From an uncultured Pelagibacteraceae bacterium (lineage in GTDB: Bacteria > Pseudomonadota > Alphaproteobacteria > Pelagibacterales > Pelagibacteraceae): a stretch of DNA of 64,000 nt. The notes under the pieces are model-generated. The model searched no databases. It was not told the DNA's origin and saw only the letters and a list, made by a program, of their open reading frames with translations. The position numbers were made by a program, and so were the translations under genes. Within the stretch, counting starts at the first letter, position 1. The number at the start of each line of letters is the position of its first letter. The stretch lies in assembly GCA_902580335.1 (NCBI GenBank), contig CACHKE010000003.1, forward strand, positions 1-64,000, written 5' to 3'. This document shows positions 48,561 through 58,856 of this stretch, in pieces.

Positions 48561-50204
48561 ATGAGCAATGATTCAAAAGTATTAGCCCTTAAATATAGAC
48601 CACAAAATTTTGATGATCTTATTGGTCAAGATGTAGTTGTAGAAACTATAACTAATTCAATAATAGCCAATAAAGTTCCTAATGCATATTTATTCGCTGG
48701 AATAAGAGGAGTTGGAAAAACCACTATAGCAAGAATAGTTGCTAAGGCACTTAATTGTTCAAATGGAATTGAAAATAAGTGTAAAGTACAATGTGATAAT
48801 TGCGATGCTATAACTAACTCAAATCACATTGATGTTTTAGAAATGGATGCTGCGAGTAGAACTGGTGTTGACGATGTTAGACAATTAATTGAGTTTTCTA
48901 GATATGGACCAACATCATCAAAGTATAAGATCTTTATTATCGATGAAGTTCACATGTTAAGTAAACAAGCATTTAATGCTTTGTTGAAAACTCTTGAAGA
49001 ACCTCCAGAATATCTAAAATTTATTTTTGCAACGACTGAAATTAAAAAGATTCCAGTTACAGTTATATCAAGATGTCAAAGATTTGATTTATCAAGAATT
49101 AAATCATCTGAATTATTTAATTACATTAAAAAAATTAAGGATCAGGAGGGAGGCAAAATTACTGATGAAGCATTAAAACTAATAGTGAAAATTTCCGAGG
49201 GGTCAGTAAGAGATGCGCTATCTTTATTAGATAGAGCTTTATTAACTTTAAATCCAAAAACTGAATTAGATTTAAAATCAGCACAGAAAATTTTTGGTTT
49301 TTTTGACAAATCACAATTCATTGATTTATTTGAATTTATTCTTAAAGGAGATGAGATTAAAGTTATAGAGATTTATAGAAAAATTTATGACCAAGGTGTT
49401 GAACCAAAAATTTTTATTAATGATTTCTTAGAATTACTTTATTACTTTAAAAATATTGAGTCATTAACCTTAGAAAGCACAAATTTTTCATTAAATGATC
49501 AAGAATTTCAAAGGATCAAAGATTTAAATAAAAATCTCGATCCAAGCGTATTGATTTTATTTTGGCAATTTACAATTTCGACTCTTGATGAACTTGCTAT
49601 AGTTTCAAATCAACATTTATCAATGGAGATGTATTTGCTAAGGCTGATGCATTTAAATTCGATAAAATTGGAGAAAAACACAGATGTAAATTCTTTAAGT
49701 GAAAATCCAGTTATGAATAAAGAAATAAATGATCAATCTAAAGCAATAGATCAAATCAAGAATATTTATCAAGAGGAAAAAAGTAAACCAGAAATTCATA
49801 AGGAAGTTAAATCAGAAAAAAAAATATTTATTGACAGTTTAGAAACATTAATACAGACCTGTCTCGATAAGAAAGAAATTAAACTAAAGTATGAGTTAGA
49901 AAAAAATGTAAATCTAGTAAAGTTTGAAAAAAATATGATTGAGATATCTTTTAATGAAAATTTAGATAAAAACTTCGTTAAAGATCTTTCCTCAAAACTT
50001 TTTGATTGGACAAACGAAAGATGGATTATTTCATTTAGCCAATTAAAAGGTGATATTTCAATGAGGGAGAAAAAACAAAAAATAAAGAGATCTTTAATGG
50101 ATGAAGCAAGAAATTCAAAAATTTACAAAGATGTAATAAAAAATTTTCCTGATGCTGAATTAACTGATATTAATTTAAAAGGGGAGGATGAACCTAATGA
50201 CTGA
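48561..50204 (+). CDS. dnaX: DNA polymerase III subunit gamma/tau
   Basis: KYRPQNFDDLIGQDVVVETI, FAGIRGVGKTTIARI, zinc-binding Cys, FIIDEVHMLSKQAFNALLKTLEEPP. Confidence 0.95.
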   Translation: MSNDSKVLALKYRPQNFDDLIGQDVVVETITNSIIANKVPNAYLFAGIRGVGKTTIARIVAKALNCSNGIENKCKVQCDNCDAITNSNHIDVLEMDAASRTGVDDVRQLIEFSRYGPTSSKYKIFIIDEVHMLSKQAFNALLKTLEEPPEYLKFIFATTEIKKIPVTVISRCQRFDLSRIKSSELFNYIKKIKDQEGGKITDEALKLIVKISEGSVRDALSLLDRALLTLNPKTELDLKSAQKIFGFFDKSQFIDLFEFILKGDEIKVIEIYRKIYDQGVEPKIFINDFLELLYYFKNIESLTLESTNFSLNDQEFQRIKDLNKNLDPSVLILFWQFTISTLDELAIVSNQHLSMEMYLLRLMHLNSIKLEKNTDVNSLSENPVMNKEINDQSKAIDQIKNIYQEEKSKPEIHKEVKSEKKIFIDSLETLIQTCLDKKEIKLKYELEKNVNLVKFEKNMIEISFNENLDKNFVKDLSSKLFDWTNERWIISFSQLKGDISMREKKQKIKRSLMDEARNSKIYKDVIKNFPDAELTDINLKGEDEPND

Positions 50205-50514
50205 TTTTACAAAAATTTTAGATAAAGCAAAAGAACTTGAATCAAAAATGAAAGAAAGTCAGAAAAAAATAAAAGAAATAAAAGTTGAGGGAATTTCGGG
50301 CTCTAATTCAGTTAAAGTAGTACTTGATGGGGAGGGGGAAATGCAGTCAATCAAATTATCAGAGGAAATTATGAGGGAAGATAAAACTATAATTGAAGAT
50401 CTAATTGTTGCTGCTCATAATAGCGCTAAGTCACAACTTAAAACAAAAACAGCTGAAGAAATTTCAAAAGCAACAGGTGGATTTGGAATACCTGGGTTTA
50501 AATGGCCATTATAA
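50197..50514 (+). CDS. YbaB/EbfC nucleoid-associated protein
   Basis: Between dnaX and recR; ATGGFGIPGFKWPL C-terminus. Confidence 0.9.
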   Translation: MTDFTKILDKAKELESKMKESQKKIKEIKVEGISGSNSVKVVLDGEGEMQSIKLSEEIMREDKTIIEDLIVAAHNSAKSQLKTKTAEEISKATGGFGIPGFKWPL

Positions 50515-50517
50515 TAA

Positions 50518-51135
50518 ATGCAAAATACTTCTGAGATTGAAGAACTTGTTAAATTGATTTCAAAGTTGCCTGGTTTAGGCCCTAAATCAGCTAAAAGAAT
50601 AGTTTTAAAATTAATTAATAATAGAGATGAACTTGTAAAGCCTTTAGCAAAAACTTTAGCAGAAGTTTATAAAAATATTTCTAGATGTAAAATTTGCGGT
50701 GTACTAAAATCATCATCTGTCGAGTGTTCTTATGATAATTGCAAGGTTATACAGAAAAAGTATAATCAAATTTGTGTTGTTGAAAACATAGCTGATCAGT
50801 GGTCGATTGAAAATTCAAATATTTTCAAAGGATATTTTCATATTTTAGGAGGTACTATCTCCTCTGTTGGTCACAAAAAAGAGGATTTATTAATTAATTC
50901 TTTAATTGAAAGGGTAAAGAGGGATAAAATTGAGGAAATAATTTTAGCTACTAGTGCAACAGTTGAGGGCCAAACGACAGCTTTTTATATTCAGAACAGT
51001 TTATCAAATATAGATGTTAAGATTACAAAATTAGCCCAGGGGTTGCCTGTTGGTGGAGAAATTGAAAACCTTGATGATGGCACACTTCTTTCTGCTTTTA
51101 AAAATAGATCAAAAATAAATTCTAATTCAAGCTGA
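50518..51135 (+). CDS. recR: Recombination protein RecR
   Basis: LISKLPGLGPKSAKRIVLKL, CKICGVLKSSS zinc finger, Toprim ICVVENIAD. Confidence 0.95.
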   Translation: MQNTSEIEELVKLISKLPGLGPKSAKRIVLKLINNRDELVKPLAKTLAEVYKNISRCKICGVLKSSSVECSYDNCKVIQKKYNQICVVENIADQWSIENSNIFKGYFHILGGTISSVGHKKEDLLINSLIERVKRDKIEEIILATSATVEGQTTAFYIQNSLSNIDVKITKLAQGLPVGGEIENLDDGTLLSAFKNRSKINSNSS

Positions 51136-53283
51136 CTTTTTTTTTAATCGATTTAAATGTAGTAATGGCTCTGTGTATCCTGAGGGTTGATCTTTTCCCT
51201 TAAAAATAAGTTCACATGCAGTTTGAAATGCTATGGATCTATCATAATCAGAACTCATTTTAATATAATTTTGATCATTCTCATTTTGTTTGTCTACAAT
51301 TTTTGCCATTTCTTTCATTATTTCTATAACTTGCATTTTTGTTGTGACACCGTGATGTATCCAGTTTGCAATATGTTGAGAAGAAATTCTTAAGGTTGCT
51401 CTATCTTCCATTAAGCCAATATTATTTATGTCTGGTACTTTGGAGCAGCCTATACCTTGATCAATCCATCTTACGACGTAACCAAGTAATGTCTGAGCAG
51501 AATTTGAGATTTCTTTATTGATTTCTTCAACTGACCAATTCGGTCTATCTGCGATAGGAATAGTGAGTAAATCATCAATTTTAGCCTTGTTTCTTTTTAA
51601 CAACTTTTTTTGAACATCAAAAATATTTATCTCGTGATAGTGTAAAGCATGAATAGCTGCTGCAGTTGGAGATGGAACCCAAGCACAATTTGCTCCCGCT
51701 TTAAGATGACTAGTTTTTTGATCTAACATGTCTTTCATCTTATCAGGCATAGCCCACATTCCCTTACCGATTTGAGCTTTACCTGAAAAGCCACAAGCCA
51801 AACCTATGTCAACATTGTTATTTTCATAAGCCTCGATCCATTTTGAGGATTTCATATCACCTTTTTTAATCATTGGTCCTGCCTCCATTGATGTATGCAT
51901 TTCATCACCTGTACGATCTAGGAAACCCGTGTTTATAAAGAAAACTCTGTGTTTTAAGGTTCTAATACACTCTTTAAGATTTGATGAAGTTCTTCTCTCT
52001 TCATCCATAATTCCAATTTTACATGTGTATTTTTTTAAATTTAATACCTCTTCAACTTTAGTAAAAATTTCATTTGTAAATGCTGTTTCGTCTGGACCAT
52101 GCATCTTTGGTTTTACAATATATATTGAACCAGTTCTTGAATTTCCCCTTTTTTTTATATCATGAAGAGCTGCTGCAGTTGTTATGAAAGCATCCATCAA
52201 TCCCTCTGGAATTTCACTTCCATTTTTCAATATTATTGAGGGATTAGCCATCAAATGACCAACATTCCTAATTAATAAAAGACTTCTACCATGCAATTTT
52301 AATCCTTTTCCTTCTTTTGAAATATAACTTCTGTTTGGATTAAGTTTTCTTTCAAGTGTTTTTCCCTCTTTCTCAAATCTTGTTACGAGATCTCCTTTCA
52401 TTAATCCAAGCCAATTTCTATAACAAATCACTTTATCTTGAGCATCTACTGCTGCAACACTGTCTTCATTATCGCATATTGTAGATACTGCAGATTCTAG
52501 TATTATGTCACTTATGCCTGCATGATCCTGTTGAGCACTAAAAGCTCTTGGATTTTTTAATATTTCAATATGTAGATTATTATTTTTTAATATAATTGCT
52601 GAAGGGTTATCTTTCTCACCTCGATGACCAACGAATTTATTTTCATCTTTTAGAGTTGTTACATCAACACCTTTTAACACTTTTAATTCTTTATTTTGTA
52701 TTGCTATTCCTGTTATTTTTCTCCAGCTAAAATCTTTTAAAGTAAAATATTTATCTAAAAAGTCTCTACCGTACTTAATTACAATCTCTCCTCGTTCTGG
52801 ATCATATCTTTCCGAGGTACTATCCTCAGATTCTTCAATCACATCCGTTCCATACAAACTATCGTATAAACTCATCCATCTTGCGTTAGCAGCGTTCAAA
52901 GCATATCGTGCATTCATAATTGGTACAACTAATTGAGGCCCAGCTATTGTGGCAATCTCCTCATCAATATTACTTGTTTCAATATTAAAATCTTGACCTT
53001 CTTCTTTTAAGTAACCAATTTCTTTTAAAAATTTTTTATATTCTTTAATTTGAATATCTTTTCCTTTGTTATCAATATGCCATTTATCAATTTTTTTTTG
53101 CAGTGTTTCTCTAAAATCAATTAGTTCTTTATTTTTAGGAGCTAGTTCATGAACCGCTTTGTCAAAATCTTTCCAAAATTTTTCAGCAGAAATATCAGTG
53201 CCATTAAGCAACTCATTATTAACAAAAAGTAATAACTCCTCTGATACTTTAAGTCTATTTACAGAATGATATTTTAATGTCAT
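51127..53283 (-). CDS. glcB: Malate synthase G
   Basis: NARWMSLYDSLYGTDVI, KPKMHGPDETAFTNEIF, GIMDEERRTSSNLKECI, INTGFLDRTGDEMHT. Confidence 0.96.
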   Translation of the reverse strand: MTLKYHSVNRLKVSEELLLFVNNELLNGTDISAEKFWKDFDKAVHELAPKNKELIDFRETLQKKIDKWHIDNKGKDIQIKEYKKFLKEIGYLKEEGQDFNIETSNIDEEIATIAGPQLVVPIMNARYALNAANARWMSLYDSLYGTDVIEESEDSTSERYDPERGEIVIKYGRDFLDKYFTLKDFSWRKITGIAIQNKELKVLKGVDVTTLKDENKFVGHRGEKDNPSAIILKNNNLHIEILKNPRAFSAQQDHAGISDIILESAVSTICDNEDSVAAVDAQDKVICYRNWLGLMKGDLVTRFEKEGKTLERKLNPNRSYISKEGKGLKLHGRSLLLIRNVGHLMANPSIILKNGSEIPEGLMDAFITTAAALHDIKKRGNSRTGSIYIVKPKMHGPDETAFTNEIFTKVEEVLNLKKYTCKIGIMDEERRTSSNLKECIRTLKHRVFFINTGFLDRTGDEMHTSMEAGPMIKKGDMKSSKWIEAYENNNVDIGLACGFSGKAQIGKGMWAMPDKMKDMLDQKTSHLKAGANCAWVPSPTAAAIHALHYHEINIFDVQKKLLKRNKAKIDDLLTIPIADRPNWSVEEINKEISNSAQTLLGYVVRWIDQGIGCSKVPDINNIGLMEDRATLRISSQHIANWIHHGVTTKMQVIEIMKEMAKIVDKQNENDQNYIKMSSDYDRSIAFQTACELIFKGKDQPSGYTEPLLHLNRLKKKSA

Positions 53284-53381
53284 TGGGGAATGTTTAAACT
53301 CTAGCTTATTTATGTCAATTATATAATAGTATCATAGACATTTTATTGTCATTTTTCTTATATAAGTATAATTATGTTAAA

Positions 53382-54479
53382 ATGAAGAATTATTTAAATT
53401 TTGAAACAGATATCAAAAATCTTGAAAATGAATTAGAGAAATTAAAAGATCCTTTTAATCAAGAAGGTTTGTCAGAAGTTGATACAAAAAAAATTTCTAA
53501 AACCCAGGAAGAAATAGATGAAAAGCTTAGAAACATTTATGAGAATTTAGATCCCTGGCAAATTACATTAGTTGCAAGGCACGAGGATAGACCTAAATCA
53601 AAGTTTTTTATTGATAATTTGTTTGAGGATTTTATCTCATTAGAGGGTGACAGATATTATGGAGAAGACAAATCCGTTATTACTGGTTTTGCAAAATTTA
53701 ATGGCCGATCAGTGTTAGTTATTGGTCAAGAGAAGGGAGAAAACTTAGAAACTAGAATTGAGAGAAACTTTGGTATGATGAGACCAGAGGGTTATAGAAA
53801 AACTATTAGGTTAATGGTACTAGCAGATAAGTTTAATATTCCTATTATATCTTTTATAGATACCCCAGGTGCATATCCAGGGGTGGGTGCAGAGGAGAGA
53901 GGACAAGCAGAGGCAATCGCAAAGTCAATCGAGTGTTGTATGAAACTTAAGGTCCCAACTTTAGCTATAGTAATAGGTGAAGGTGGCTCAGGTGGAGCAA
54001 TAGCTCTTGCATCTTCAAATAAAGTTTTAATGCTTGAGAATGCAATTTATTCTGTAATATCACCTGAGGGATGTGCAACGATATTGTGGAGAGATCCAAA
54101 AAAAATGCTCGATGCTGCAAAAGCAATGAAACTGTCTGCTAAAGACTTATTAGAACTAAATATTATTGATGAAATAATTCCAGAACCTTTAGGTGGTGCT
54201 CATAGAGACAGAGATTTGATCCTTAGAAATATAAGGAGTTCTATTTCTAAAAATTTAGATTTTTTTGATACTTTAACGTCTGAAGAAATTCTTAATCATA
54301 GAAAAGATAAGTTCTTAAAAATTGGAAGAAGCAAAGGATTTGTATCTAGTTCTGAAAGTCTAAGCGTAATTCAAACTCCTGGATTAGATTTTAAAGAAAT
54401 AATTAAATCTAAAAAAAATATTGCAATTGCTGTAGCAACATTAGTTTTTGTAGCTGCACTGGCTTTATTTATTCTATAG
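53382..54479 (+). CDS. accA: Acetyl-CoA carboxylase carboxyltransferase alpha subunit with C-terminal TM extension
   Basis: IIGQEKGENLETRIERNFGMMRPEGYRKTIRLM-like core, GEGGSGGAIALA; C-terminal KSKKNIAIAVATLVFVAALALFIL. Confidence 0.95.
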   Translation: MKNYLNFETDIKNLENELEKLKDPFNQEGLSEVDTKKISKTQEEIDEKLRNIYENLDPWQITLVARHEDRPKSKFFIDNLFEDFISLEGDRYYGEDKSVITGFAKFNGRSVLVIGQEKGENLETRIERNFGMMRPEGYRKTIRLMVLADKFNIPIISFIDTPGAYPGVGAEERGQAEAIAKSIECCMKLKVPTLAIVIGEGGSGGAIALASSNKVLMLENAIYSVISPEGCATILWRDPKKMLDAAKAMKLSAKDLLELNIIDEIIPEPLGGAHRDRDLILRNIRSSISKNLDFFDTLTSEEILNHRKDKFLKIGRSKGFVSSSESLSVIQTPGLDFKEIIKSKKNIAIAVATLVFVAALALFIL

Positions 54480-57017
54480 AGCTCCACAGCATTTCTTGAA
54501 TTTTTTACCAGATCCACATGGACAAGGATCATTTCTACTTGTTTTCTTTCCAAGGTTTTTAAATTTTTCTTTTAATTGTCTCTGGTTTATTTTTTCGGTT
54601 GGTTCATTGTAAACCTTAAGATTCATCAAAATTTTCACGTAATCTAGTTTTAATTTGTCTAGTAAATTAGAGAATAAATCAAATGCTTCTTTTTTATATT
54701 CTATAAGAGGATCCCTTTGTCCATATGATCTAAGACCCACAACCTGTCTTAATTGCTCTAGGTATTGGATGTGTGATTTCCAATTGAAATCAATAGATTG
54801 TAAAAGAATTCTTTTTTCTATTTCTTTTGATTGATTTTCCCCAAGAATTTTAGATCTTTCTTCTCTAGCAAATTTGAATTTTTCAAAAATTTTTTCTCTT
54901 AGTTTTGTGTCACTATAAGACATTAATTCATTATATTCATCATCGTTTAGACTTTTTCCAAAAATAGTCTTTAACCTATTGCTTAACTCATTATTTTTAG
55001 GATCTGATAACTTTTGAATTTTAAGTCTTATTAAGTTGTCAACTATTTCTGATAAAAAACTATCTGAATAATCAAAAATTTTTTCACTATCCATAGCATC
55101 TTTTCTTTGAGAAAATATCACTTGCCTTTGATCATTTAGAACATTGTCGAACTTTATAAGAGTTTTTCTAATATCAAAATTTCGTGCCTCAACTTTTTGT
55201 TGTGCTCTCTCTAGGGCCTTATTTATCCAGGGATGATCAATACTTTCACCATCTTTGAGACCAAGTTTTTGAAGAATATTGTTCATTGATTCAGATCCAA
55301 AAATTCTCATTAGATCATCCTCTAAACTTACATAAAAAATAGAACTTCCTTCATCTCCTTGTCTGCCAGACCTTCCTCTTGCTTGATTGTCTACTCTTCT
55401 AGACTCCATTCTTTCAGTTCCAATAACAAATAAACCACCTATGGATTTAATATAATCCTTGTTTTCTTTGAGTTGATCGTCCTCAATTGATCCCTTTTTT
55501 CCACCTAGCTGAATATCTACACCTCTTCCAGAAATACTTGTTGTAATTATCACTGATTTAGCTTTACCAGCATTAGCTATAATTTCTGCTTCATTTTCAT
55601 GATTCTTAGCATTTAAAACGATGTGATTAATTTTTTCCTGCGTAAGAAGTTTGGAATATATTTCAGATTTGCTCACACTGGATGTGAAAATTAAAAGAGG
55701 CTGACTGTTTTCGTGACACTCTTTTATTTTTTTAATGATTGCATTATTTTTTTCTGCCTCTGTTCGAAAAATTTGGTCATTAAAATCTTTTCTGATCATC
55801 TTTTTGTTAGTTGGAATTACAATTACATTCAGATTATAGATTTCAAAAAACTCCTCAGATTCTGTAGCAGCTGTGCCTGTACACCCTGAGATTTTTTTAT
55901 AAAGTTTAAAATAATTTTGGTAAGTGATAGACGCTAGAGTTTGATTTTCAGCCTGTATCTCAATTTTTTCCTTAGCCTCAATAGCTTGGTGGAGACCATC
56001 ACCGAATCTTCTGCCCTCTAATATTCGGCCAGTTAACTCATCTACAATCTTTATGCTGTTATCTTTAACAAGGTAATCTTTATCTTTCTTAAATAGATGA
56101 TTTGCTTTTAAAGCTTGATTAACAAAATGAACTAAATCAAGATTTTCTGGGTCATAAAAATTATTATTTTTTAAAACTCCTGCATTAGAAAATAAACTTT
56201 CAATATGATTAATGCCTTCATTGGTTAATAAAATATTCCTATCTTTTTCATCGACCTCAAAATCATTTTTATTCAGAAGTTTTATTACTTTGTCTACCGC
56301 AACATATTGATTAGTTTTATCTTCTGCAGCCCCTGAAATTACTAAAGGGGTTCTTGCCTCATCAATTAGACACGAGTCTATTTCATCAACTATAGCAAAA
56401 TAGTGTCCTCTTTGAACCATTTCTTCTTTTAAATATTTCATGTTATCTCGAAGATAATCAAATCCTAATTCACTGTTTGTTGCGTAAGTAACATCGCAAT
56501 CATAATTTTTCTTTCTTTCTTCATCGTTTTGATCATTATTTATATAACCAGACGTTAACCCTAAAAAACTGAAAATTTTACCCATCTCTAAAGAGTCTCT
56601 TTTCGCCAAATAATCATTTACTGTCACAATATGAACTCCTTTTTCCTCCAAAGCATTTAAATATGCTGCCAAAGCAATTGTAAGAGTTTTACCTTCTCCA
56701 GTTCTCATTTCTGCTATTTTATTTTCATGCAGAACAACTCCGCCTACCATTTGAACATCGAAATGCCTCTCACCTCTTGATCTTAAAGAGGCTTCCCTTA
56801 CTAGGGCGAAAGCTTCAGGTAGAATTTTGTCATAAGAAGTTCCTTTTTTAATTTCCTCTTTTAATTTGATGGTTTTCTCAGGAAACTCTTTATCATTAAG
56901 TTTTTTTATATTTTCCTCTAGTAGATTGATTTGGTCTACTATTTTGCCAATCCTATCCAGTTCTTTTTTATTGCCAGATTTAATAAATTTAGAAATAAAG
57001 TTTAGAGGATTTAACAT
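54474..57017 (-). CDS. secA: Protein translocase subunit SecA
   Basis: RHFDVQMVGGVVLHENKIAEMRTGEGKTLTI, C-terminal SRNDPCPCGSGKKFKKCCG. Confidence 0.97.
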   Translation of the reverse strand: MLNPLNFISKFIKSGNKKELDRIGKIVDQINLLEENIKKLNDKEFPEKTIKLKEEIKKGTSYDKILPEAFALVREASLRSRGERHFDVQMVGGVVLHENKIAEMRTGEGKTLTIALAAYLNALEEKGVHIVTVNDYLAKRDSLEMGKIFSFLGLTSGYINNDQNDEERKKNYDCDVTYATNSELGFDYLRDNMKYLKEEMVQRGHYFAIVDEIDSCLIDEARTPLVISGAAEDKTNQYVAVDKVIKLLNKNDFEVDEKDRNILLTNEGINHIESLFSNAGVLKNNNFYDPENLDLVHFVNQALKANHLFKKDKDYLVKDNSIKIVDELTGRILEGRRFGDGLHQAIEAKEKIEIQAENQTLASITYQNYFKLYKKISGCTGTAATESEEFFEIYNLNVIVIPTNKKMIRKDFNDQIFRTEAEKNNAIIKKIKECHENSQPLLIFTSSVSKSEIYSKLLTQEKINHIVLNAKNHENEAEIIANAGKAKSVIITTSISGRGVDIQLGGKKGSIEDDQLKENKDYIKSIGGLFVIGTERMESRRVDNQARGRSGRQGDEGSSIFYVSLEDDLMRIFGSESMNNILQKLGLKDGESIDHPWINKALERAQQKVEARNFDIRKTLIKFDNVLNDQRQVIFSQRKDAMDSEKIFDYSDSFLSEIVDNLIRLKIQKLSDPKNNELSNRLKTIFGKSLNDDEYNELMSYSDTKLREKIFEKFKFAREERSKILGENQSKEIEKRILLQSIDFNWKSHIQYLEQLRQVVGLRSYGQRDPLIEYKKEAFDLFSNLLDKLKLDYVKILMNLKVYNEPTEKINQRQLKEKFKNLGKKTSRNDPCPCGSGKKFKKCCGAL

Positions 57018-57082
57018 TAGTTTTTGATATATATTTTAATTACAACTTTTAATATAGTGATTTAATTAAAATTTTAAATATC

Positions 57083-58384
57083 ATGGGAATCAATTTATCA
57101 AATTTTTTAACCTCAAAAACACACGATCGAAAAATGGGGCAATATCAAGACCTTGATCACCTAGACGGTTTAGCAGTGTCTTCAGTTAGTGCTAATTTAT
57201 ATAATTCTAAAAGGGATGATCTTGCAATGTTCTATTTTCGTGACGGTGCAAATTTTGCATCACTTTATACCCAGTCTAAAATTTTGTCAGAAAATATTAA
57301 ATGGAATTTGAGTCAAAAAACTCAAAAAATTTTTTCCTTAATTGTAAATACAAGAAATGCAAACTCATTCACAGGTGAGCATGGTTACAAAAGCATGCAA
57401 CATCTAGCTGATTTAATTTCAAAACAATTAACGGAAAAACAAAAAGAAGATGAAGATGACCCAAAAATAATTAAACCAAAAAATCTTATTTTTGGATGCA
57501 CTGGAACAATAGGGGAAAAATTTCCTGAAGAGAAAATTAAGTTTAAAATTCCAGAATTAATTCAAAATATTAAATATACCCAAAACAAATATATTTGGAT
57601 GAAGGTTGCTTTAGCAATAATGACGACTGATACACAGCCAAAATTAGCAATGGAAGAATGCAAAATTGGAAATACAAATGTAAAGATTTATGGAATAGCA
57701 AAAGGCTCAGGTATGATACAACCAAATATGGCAACTACATTAGCCTATATCTTTACTGATGCCGATATTTCTAATGATGTATTAAAAAAATTACTTAAGA
57801 AAAATATTGAGAATACCTTTAATGCAATTTCATGTGATGGCGATACTAGTACAAATGACATGATATCAATTTTCTCCACTGGTAAAGCAAAAAATACCTT
57901 AATAAAAACAATTAATGATAAAAAGATCAAATCATTTGATGAAGCCCTGAACAATTTATTGTTAAATTTAGCAAAAAGAGTAGTGGCTGATGGAGAGGGA
58001 GCTTCAAAATTTGTAACAATAAATGTGCTAAATTCAAAAACCGAGCAAGATGCAAAAAAAATTGCTTTTTCTATTGCTAACTCTCCATTAGTAAAAACTG
58101 CAATAGCAGGCGAGGATCCAAATTGGGGTAGAATAATTATGGCAATCGGAAAATCTGATGTAGATATAAATTTAAATAAATTATCAATTAAATTTGGTGA
58201 TTTGTTAATTGTAAATAAGGGAAAAATTCACAATCAGTATAATGAGAATGAAGCAGCAAAATATATGAGGGGCTTAGACATTAATCTTAGTGTTGACATT
58301 GGAAACGGAAAAAAAAGTTTTACAGTATTTACTATGGATTTGACCAATGAATATATCAAGATTAATTCAGACTACAGAAGTTAG
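57083..58384 (+). CDS. argJ: Glutamate N-acetyltransferase/amino-acid acetyltransferase
   Basis: GIAKGSGMIQPNMATTLAYIFTDA, AGEDPNWGRIIMAIG. Confidence 0.94.
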   Translation: MGINLSNFLTSKTHDRKMGQYQDLDHLDGLAVSSVSANLYNSKRDDLAMFYFRDGANFASLYTQSKILSENIKWNLSQKTQKIFSLIVNTRNANSFTGEHGYKSMQHLADLISKQLTEKQKEDEDDPKIIKPKNLIFGCTGTIGEKFPEEKIKFKIPELIQNIKYTQNKYIWMKVALAIMTTDTQPKLAMEECKIGNTNVKIYGIAKGSGMIQPNMATTLAYIFTDADISNDVLKKLLKKNIENTFNAISCDGDTSTNDMISIFSTGKAKNTLIKTINDKKIKSFDEALNNLLLNLAKRVVADGEGASKFVTINVLNSKTEQDAKKIAFSIANSPLVKTAIAGEDPNWGRIIMAIGKSDVDINLNKLSIKFGDLLIVNKGKIHNQYNENEAAKYMRGLDINLSVDIGNGKKSFTVFTMDLTNEYIKINSDYRS

Positions 58385-58424
58385 CTATGTTGAAATTTTG
58401 TACAATAGTAATTATATAATCAAC

Positions 58425-58856
58425 ATGATCAAATATAATTTGTTATGTAAAAAATGTAAACTAACGTTTGATAGCTGGTTTGCGTCTTCAAAAGAATATG
58501 ACAAGCTCAAAAAGAAAAAGTTGATCAATTGTCATAGCTGCGGATCTATAAAAGTAGAAAAAAATTTAATGGCACCAAAATTAATAAGTAAAAATTTTGG
58601 ACAAAAAAATGAAAAAAAAGACTTAATTAAATATCAAAAAATTAAAAAAACAATCCATGAATATCAAAAATTTATTAAGAGTAACTTTGATTATGTTGGT
58701 GAAAATTTTGCTTATGAGGCGAGGTCTATACATTATAATAATAAGAAAAAAAACAAAGGTATCTATGGAACTGCATCAAAAAAGGATTTAAAAGAACTTA
58801 GAGAAGAGGGCATAGATGCTCAAATAGTTCCGTGGTTTGAGAATAAAAACAATTAA
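58425..58856 (+). CDS. DUF1178-like protein
   Basis: MIKYNLLCKKCKLTFDSWFASSKEYDKL..CHSCGSIKVEKNLMAP. Confidence 0.85.
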   Translation: MIKYNLLCKKCKLTFDSWFASSKEYDKLKKKKLINCHSCGSIKVEKNLMAPKLISKNFGQKNEKKDLIKYQKIKKTIHEYQKFIKSNFDYVGENFAYEARSIHYNNKKKNKGIYGTASKKDLKELREEGIDAQIVPWFENKNN

